Source of the DNA: Limnanthes douglasii subsp. nivea
Lineage: Eukaryota > Streptophyta > Magnoliopsida > Brassicales > Limnanthaceae
Length of the DNA: 64,000 nt
Direction of reading: 5' to 3'
NCBI GenBank assembly: GCA_036936605.1
Contig: JAUPFV010000004.1
Location: 285,490,009-285,554,008 of the forward strand
Positions 57,072 to 64,000 of this stretch are shown piece by piece. The notes under the pieces are model-generated. The model searched no databases. It was not told the DNA's origin and was given only the letters and a program-made list of their open reading frames with translations. A program made the position numbers and the translations under genes. Position 1 is the stretch's first letter. Each line of letters begins with the position of its first letter.

Positions 57072-58398
57072 TATATTTAAAAGATCGTTGATGCATCTTC
57101 ACAGAGTGTCTTTATTTCCAAGACCACAAATATTCCAATTGAGGATCTTAATCATCCTGATGTGTTGGGGTTTGGAGATTTACGGGTCCAAATATGGACT
57201 TTATTATTCCTAGGTTTCTTTTTTTCTTCGTGCCCTTTGCTTTCTTAAGTTTTTTGTTAAGCATTTCCTAAAGCCTTGACAACTTCCCATTTATTAAGTA
57301 TAGGAGTGGTTGATAGGCTTCCAATGTTTTGCTGGTTTGGAGTGTGGTATACAGATGTTAAGTTATCATATTCAAGAGAGAATGATAATGCATAGCCATC
57401 TTCAAGTGCTTAGATGGTCTCAATAACATCTGCTTCTCCATGATATTCTAAAGTCAAAAAATTATATGAAAAAAATTGTGATAGTTAAAGAACCACGTAT
57501 TTAGATCTATTTGTATATAAAGTACAACTTAGAATAAATTTGGATTCTTTTTAAGCGTTCTAATTTAGAGATTTCGAACCATATATTATTTCTTAACTAT
57601 TAAATTTCTAAATATGTAAAAAAAAAATTATTTAATATTAATTATCATACTATTATATTTTATAACACTGATCACTCTGCACATGTCGGTTAAAACACGA
57701 ATATTATCAAACATAAATAATCAAATAATTAATTACCATAAAAAATCAGTAAACTACTTATTTAAAAAATAAATTTTCAAAAAATCTATTTACTAATTAT
57801 ACTCGAATTTTGAAGTTCAAAATCTAAAAACATTTGATTTCGGTTTACAGTATCAAAATCAAATATATTTTATAAACATATTTTGATACATTACGTGAGA
57901 TGACAAATTTGAAAGTTCATTGGGCCCAACAGTGTAATAAATTGAGCCTTTACATGATGTAATGCCATTGACAACACTACGTGGCATCCCTATTTTGATT
58001 AGAGTTGTTATTTACTCAAACTCGAAGTAAAATCTAAATTATAAATGTTAGGCTTCAAATTCGCATGTCTTATAACTAAATCGGATACGTTTGTGTTAAA
58101 GGCCAAATCTATCTTGCCGATGGAAAATGGAAACTGATGTATTTGGGAAAATATTATGAAAGGAGGATGACGATCGTGGTGTGGCACTGCCATTAACTTA
58201 CATGTGCTTGTTGATATAAATGTGGAATGACATCGTTCACCAACCTTTTAGTCGCAATAGTTCTATTACTGATTTTATAACTATTGTCCTAATTTATTCA
58301 TTCAATAATAGGTTTTGAATCGGTTTTTATGATGTTTGATTTATTTTGCGGAATAATCGGTTTTAAAAGACAGAGATGACAGTCTATATGTATATAAG
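57072..58398. other. Intergenic DNA right of the Tat element
   Basis: The first 400 bp (57072-57460) are less AT-rich and may continue the locus that was split at 46751. The remainder is AT-rich, and no gene is recognised. A 61-codon frame near 58008-58193 is not similar to known proteins. Confidence 0.4.
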
Positions 58399-58817
58399 GG
58401 TTTTGCACAATATATCATCTTTATACTATCACATTTGTTGGTTCATTGACTTTTTAAAGGTTGATTGTAGTTTTTGGGCTATTAGTTTTGGATAAAGTGT
58501 TCCATCAGATCATTTGATTCGTGTGAATCTGACACCTATCATCATAGTCAAAAAAAAATTATATCACCAATGGTCCTTTAACTTTAGATCACAGGTTGTA
58601 GACTACATTTCGGTTTTGACCTAAAGTTAAGCGATAAGTGGTGATACAAAATTATGCTGATTATAGTGACAGGTGGCAGGACCACATGAATCAAAAGATT
58701 TTGTGAACTAACTTTATCCGAAGCTAATTGTACAGGAACTACTAGCGTATTTTTGAAAGTCAATGGAATACCTGTCACCAAATGTGATAGTCCAGGTGCG
58801 ATATAGTGTTCAAAACC
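58399..58817. mobile_element. MULE-type foldback MITE, copy 2
   Basis: Same element as 203-629: GGTTTTG and CAAAACC ends, and shared phrases such as atcatagtca, taactttag(a/g)tca(c/t)aggttg and caaatgtgatagtccagg. The two arms are inverted repeats. Flanking 10-mers (tatgtatata and tatctaaaaa) match only 7 of 10, so the target duplication has decayed. Confidence 0.75.
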
Positions 58818-58829
58818 TATCTAAAAAAG

Positions 58830-59580
58830 TAGAGATTATAGTCAATTAAAACAGTAAAAAAAATCCGCAAAATTTGATATCGACTAACTATTAGATATCA
58901 AATAAAAAATATATAATATTCATATTCGAAAAAAAAAATTTATACGTATTCAAAAATAACGGATATAAATATAGATCCATATTCAAAATACTCAATATCC
59001 AAATAATACAAAAGGTTTGAGTAAATAAAGACACTTTTTGTGTCTTAGATTACACGTGGATCTATCATTTGAATTTTTTTTTTTCTTTATTATAAATAGA
59101 AATTAGATTTTTAATTTAATTTTACATTATTTTATATAAATCACAAGCCAACATACTAATTCTATTACCTTTATACAGGAGACCCACTTCTTTCCTAAAT
59201 TGCTTACCAAAATCTGTTAAAAAAACTCTAAATACAATTGTGTTGCACCGATAATTGTGGTCAATAATATAATTAGTTAAAATAAGTTTAAAATTTAGAT
59301 TTTCGGATTCGGATATATCCGTACCCGAATAACATCCGATTCATATATTATTCGTCCGAAAAAAATCGAATTAGATCCGAATTCTGAAAGCTATTTCAGA
59401 TTTCGATTTCAGAAATACATAATGGTATCGGAAATATAAAAAAAGCTATATAATATATATAAATAAATAAAAGAAGTAGGACGTTGATCAAAATAACTGT
59501 CGTGGATTTGAATTTTAGGATATAATTTTGACTCCAAATCTGATCTGTTATAGCAAAATATAATAGATTATATATAAATA
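58830..59580. other. AT-rich intergenic DNA
   Basis: No gene or defined repeat, apart from short tracts rich in gatatcc/ggatat-like phrases around 59300-59400. Confidence 0.5.
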
Positions 59581-59785
59581 TAACCAAGAATATGTTGGTA
59601 AAATTGCATAACCAACCAAGAATATGTTGGTAAAATTGCATAACCAACCAAGAATAAGGTTCTAGAATAAAATTGTATAACCAGCCAAGAATATGTTGGT
59701 AAAATTGTGTAACCAACCAAAAATAAGGTTATGGAATAAAATTGTATAACCAACCAAGAACGTGAAGGTTACGAAATAAAAAAAA
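59581..59785. repeat. Minisatellite with two alternating unit types
   Basis: Units of 32 bp (A: taaccaaccaagaatatgtt...) and 37 bp (B: with aataaggtt(c/a)t(a/g)gaataaaa) run in the order A, A, B, A, B and a final degraded unit. Borders: 59609-59640 (A), 59641-59677 (B), 59678-59709 (A), 59710-59746 (B). The unit at 59581-59608 is a shortened A. It lies just outside the LINE poly(A) end. Confidence 0.85.
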
Positions 59786-59800
59786 ATAACGTAATTAATT

Positions 59801-60166
59801 CTTTTTTTTTGGCAAAAAGATAATATATTACCGAAATAGAAAGTTTTACAAAGAAATAGGTCAATTTAAAGACCATACTAAAAATGGAGGGCTCACAAGC
59901 AATTAGCCTAAGAAAAAAATCCCCAAATCGAAAACAATCCCTAATCAAACTATCAGAAACCCTAACTCGACTTCCACCTTGTCTTCTACCTCTCGACCTC
60001 CTCTTTCACTTCTCGACCCTAACGCATCTTCCTCAGCTCGACCAAACCTTCACCAGCAAACTCAGAACGCCAAATTCGACAGAGCATTCGTCAATCTCTT
60101 CTTCGACAAGATTCAAACTCCCAAAGAGACACAGACCACCAAAAGAGAAACCAGAGAATTGAAACC
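59801..60166 (-). other. LINE 3' untranslated region and poly(A) tail
   Basis: On the minus strand the element ends after the stop at 60167 with about 350 bp and then an A-run (complement of 59802-59810), preceded by the AT-rich GGTAATATATTATC. This is the normal 3' end of a LINE; the 5' end is outside the window. Confidence 0.75.
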
Positions 60167-63100
60167 CTAACCAGGGTCGATATACCCCACACCCATACTT
60201 TCGAGAGTAATAATCGCAAGGAGAGGGTTAGGAGCGTCGACATTAGAGAAACGGCGAGCTGAATTTTCGAACAGAGCCCATTTCGCGATCCAGTCAGCAG
60301 CAACATTTTGGGATCTCGAAATGTGGCGAAGCTTCATGGAAGCATGGAAAAGATTACGACATACAGAGGCCATAGGGTTATCCAAAGTATTTCCAGAGGC
60401 CATGATGCTAACAAGAGTGAGAGAGTCAGTCTCGATGTCCACAGCTTGCCAACCCTGAAGTCTGCACAGAATGAGGGCTTCCGTCAAAGCTTTAGTCTCA
60501 GCCTCAAGAGGACTCAATTTCCCAAAGACGAAGCCAGCTCCAGAAACAATGTGCCCTTGATGATCTCTCACAATCAAACCACCAGAGGCTTCTCCAGTGA
60601 AACAACACGCACCATCGATGTTGACTTTAAGTCTCCCGACGCTCAGGGGAAACCATTTCAGGTACATAGCTTTAGACCTTCCTATAGTTAGACAGCCAAG
60701 ATTAGCTCCTGCTTTAGAAACACCAGACCAATGTTTAGCTCTTAGCATATTCTTAGAATCAATACCTAAGATAACACTTTTGACTGGATTAAAAGCAGTA
60801 TTGAAGCTATCATAAGAATTATGAAATTTAGCATGGTTTCTATTCGACCAGATCACCCAGACAATAATTTGAGGCACAATGTGAGTGATGTGAGTCTTAC
60901 ACTTAGAAAACCAGAACCAACTGTGCAACATATGACTTAGAGACATAAAACGACTCACATGGATTCTGAAAAGAAGACTAAAGTAGTTCCATAATGACCA
61001 GGCAAAACTGCAACTGATGAAGAGGTGGTTTTTGTCTTCACAGTTGCAGCAAAATTGACACTTAGAAACCACCACTAAATTCCTTTTAGCTAAAATACTG
61101 TCAATGGGAGCATAGTTTTTTAAGATTTTCCAACAAAGAAAAGAAATTTTAGAAGGAATAAACCGGTGCCAGATTTTCTTAAAAATAGCTTGTTTATAGT
61201 GAATATGCCTGATACTATTCCTGGTATCCTTAGTGTTAGAACAATTACCTTTAGAAAATTTCCAGTGAATAACATCATCATTATCATGATTGATATTAAT
61301 TTCTCCAATATGCATTAATCTATCCTTAGAAATAAAGTTGGAAAGAGTAGGAATATCCCATTGACCATTTTTCCAGAAAGAGCTAGCTTTGACAGGAAGG
61401 AGATAACTGTTAGAATCATAGTCATTAGCAATAGGAGGCATATCATGCCAAGAGTCCCTCCAAAAGTCAACACCCCCCCTGCCAAGACTCCAAAAGACAT
61501 TAAGATCAGCCTGGTCCCTAACAGAACTAAGCCTTTTCCAAATGATCGAGTCAGTAACCTTACACTCAGCCTTTAAAGGATGAGTGTAGTTACAATAGGT
61601 TGAATGAATTAGGTCTGCCCAAAGAGAGTCTCTTTTTCTGAAAAGGAACCAAAGCTTAAAGGAGAAGGTGAGCTGAATGTCAGATAGAAGCTTGACATTT
61701 AGCCCACCCTCTTCAAAAGGCTTACACAGATTGTTCCAAGAAGCCCAGTGAATAGCATTTTCAGCATACTTAGCTCTCCAAAGAAATTTATTAAAATAGA
61801 GCTCAAGTTTATTGATAATACCATTAGGGATCAGGCTATTCTGCATCCAAAAGTAAATAATGGGGTAGAGAACATTCTTTATAAGGGACAATCTACCCCC
61901 AAAAGAAAGATTCTTCATATCCCAAACATGAATTTTGTTATAGATTTTAGTAAGAAGTGGTAAGTAATGCTTCCCCTTATTGTTTGTAGATATCGTGATT
62001 CCCAAGTAAGTGAAAGGAGCATGCTCTACATTGAACCCAGTAGAAGATTTGATCCTTGCATAATTGGTAAGAGAACAATTTGATGCAGTAATAATCTTTG
62101 TCTTTTCTTTATTAATCAGCTGGCCTGATTCGTTTTGATATTTGTTTAACAGGACACTGAGGCAGTCAATGGATGTTGGAGAGTTGTTGGAAAAAATGAT
62201 AATGTCGTCAGCAAAGGCTAAGTAAGGTAAGATGAACCCAGATTTCAAGTAATATCTCTGACTGTTATTATTTTGGTAAAGATTAGAAAGCCCTCTAAGT
62301 AAAGCTTCCGCAGCAAGAATGAAAAGACAAGGGGATAGAGGGTCACCCTGTCTTAAACCATTCTTCTGAGGGAAGTGACCAATACAGTCACCATTAACCA
62401 AAACAGACACCATAACATTAGAAATCAGACTATTAATAATAGCCAAAATATCACTAGAATACCCAAAACACTTAAGAGTGTTAAGGACAAAGGCATGAGA
62501 CATTCTGTCAAATGCCTTTGTCATATCTAACTGAAGAATTATGTTTCCTTTAGAAGGCATTCTCTTGATATTATGAAGCATTTCTTTGATAATCAGGATA
62601 TTATCATGGATAACCCTATCCTTAACAAAGGCACTTTGGCCTCTACAGATAATATTAGGGAGAAAACAAGCCATTCTCTGATTAATAAGACCAGAAATAA
62701 GTCTATTAAAGATTGTACAAAGACTTATAGGCCTGTAACCATTCCAAGAGATGGGATTAGGACATTTAGGGACTAAACAGATCCCAGTGGCAAAAACACC
62801 ACTAGGAATACTATTACCCTGGAGATAAGAATTAAGAGCCATGCAAACATCAATGCAAATAATATCCCAGCAGGTTTTGAGAAAGAAACAATTAAACCCA
62901 TCAGTGCCAGGGGCACTGTCATTCCTCATTCCCTTGATAACAGACCACACCTCCTCCTTGCTGGCCAACTTTAAGATAGTTTCATTATCTTTGTCACTGA
63001 TTAGCTTAGGAATATTACTGAGAATAGAATCCTGAGAATTCACAGTATTGTTAGTATAACAGTTATTAGAAAGAATCTGCTTAAAATAAGACTCCGCAGA

Positions 63101-64000
63101 CTTAGAGATATCATCATGATCAGTAAGCCAGACTCTATCATCTTTGATACCATAGATAGTGTTCTTTTGCCTTTTCTTAGCTACATAGTTATGATATAGC
63201 TTAGTATTTCCATCACTTTCATTGAGCCAAGTGTTGTAGCACTTTTGACGCCAATAACACTCTTCATTATTTAAGGCAAGAATAAGCATACTATTAGCTT
63301 TAGAAAGGTTGGACTTAGTAATACTGCTGTTAGTCTGCTGATGAGTAACTTCACAATTTTCAACCTCCTTAGCAGCTTCAGAAACTTTAGTGAAAATGTT
63401 ACCAAAAGTGGAATAGTTCCAATCTTTAAGAAACTTTCTAAGACGCTTAAGCTTATACCAGAAAATCACATTAGGGCCACCATTACAATGCTTGTCCCAA
63501 TTCTGTTTAACACATCTTAAGAAATCAGGATGGTTAGTCCAGGCATTAATAAACCTAAAATTACTCTTACGAATAGAAGATCTATTTTGAATATTAGAGA
63601 TAATGATAAGGAGAGGGGCATGGTCAGAACAAGTTCTGACCATGTGACAAACCTAAACTTGCCAATTAGACAACATTTTCTGATTCATCAACACCCTATC
63701 TAACATTTTCCAGATTTTGCTATTGCTCCAGGTATATCTTGATCTACTATATCCAGGATCATCCAGATTGCAGCATCTGACACAAGCATTAAACTCATCG
63801 ACACTACAGTCATCGTAGGAGGCACAGCATAACTGATCTTCAGGACAAGCAACAGTGTTAAAGTCACCAGCAACAGACCAAGGTTTGTCATCACAAGAAA
63901 GCTGACACAACTGACTCCACAATTGTCTACGTTGCACTCTCTGGTTCTTGGCATAAACAGAGGTAAACAAACAAGAAAAAGAAGCATAATTTATCTCCAA
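60167..64000 (-). pseudogene. L1-type LINE ORF2 (endonuclease, reverse transcriptase, zf-RVT, RNase H), one in-frame stop, runs off the right edge
   Basis: The frame stays open for 1158 codons from 63643 to 60167, and for 115 codons (to the window edge) beyond a single in-frame TAG at 63653-63655. The endonuclease part includes WSVAGDFNTVACPED and YTWSNSKIWKMLDRVLMN, with SDHAPLLI just after the stop. Reverse transcriptase: NDSAPGTDGF (residues 241-250 of the long part), QLDMTKAFDRM, GLRQGDPLSP (429-438) and catalytic FADD (477-480). The zf-RVT domain follows (about residues 830-920, CQFCCNCEDKNHLFISC). Last is an RNase H domain (about 1010-1130) with VNIDGA, SPLEAETKALTEAL, IETDS and AADWIAKWA, so all four acidic positions are present. 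The TAG is the only break, indicating a young copy. 1158 codons plus the endonuclease fits the usual plant L1 length. Confidence 0.9.

Noticed and set aside
60308..60691. 127-codon plus-strand ORF
   Set aside because: Antisense to the RNase H domain of the LINE, which has clear catalytic motifs.

Overview
The window reads as AT-rich, repeat-dominated nuclear DNA from a flowering plant, most likely a eudicot. The evidence is several families of plant Ty1/copia and Ty3/gypsy (Tat-lineage) retrotransposons, L1-type LINEs with DUF4283-like ORF1 and RNase H domains, TRIM elements, a tRNA-derived SINE, and two small genes of the plant-specific GLUTAMINE DUMPER (GDU) family. The species cannot be fixed from sequence alone. 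Only the two GDU genes look like host protein-coding genes; almost everything else is mobile DNA at different stages of decay. The decayed coding regions are entered as pseudogenes, with motifs read across several frames.

Layout. 0.2-0.63 kb: MULE-type foldback MITE with a 10-bp target duplication (TSD); a second copy lies at 58.4-58.8 kb. 0.88-1.42 kb: solo copia LTR. 2.0-7.1 kb: decayed LINE. 8.05-8.75 kb: TRIM. 9.6-13.0 and 13.5-16.7 kb: two decayed copia elements. 16.9-17.2 kb: a cluster of tandem repeats. 17.4-18.35 kb: tandem TRIM with three LTRs. 18.7-19.45 kb: hAT-like accgaa-rich element. 19.73-20.03 kb (-): GDU copy 1, with a SINE in its upstream region. 21.57-25.24 kb (-): copia with LTRs. 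25.9-28.5 kb (-): decayed copia. 29.25-29.56 kb (-): GDU copy 2. 30.39-36.03 kb (+): complete copia element with perfect 5-bp TSDs. 36.07-39.3 kb: tandem duplication and another truncated copia. 39.3-45.6 kb: AT-rich DNA with no recognisable gene, including a composite of T-rich repeats and TRIM LTR fragments. 46.75-57.07 kb (-): complete 10.3-kb Tat-lineage gypsy element with perfect TSDs and a large antisense ORF region read on the + strand. 59.8 kb to the right edge (-): nearly intact LINE with one in-frame stop.

How it fits together. The GDU genes and their promoters form a tandem duplication about 9.5 kb apart, pushed apart by two copia insertions, and a short relic suggests a third copy once existed. 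Copy 2 has Gly to Arg in the diagnostic VIMAG motif, a position recalled as essential in Arabidopsis GDU1, so it may be a natural loss-of-function or interfering form. The second notable system is the Tat element, whose genome is coding on both strands: gag-pol on one, and an intron-containing antisense gene with its own TATA box on the other.

Limits: coordinates of decayed elements are approximate, identifications rest on motif reading without database searches, and no expression evidence is available.
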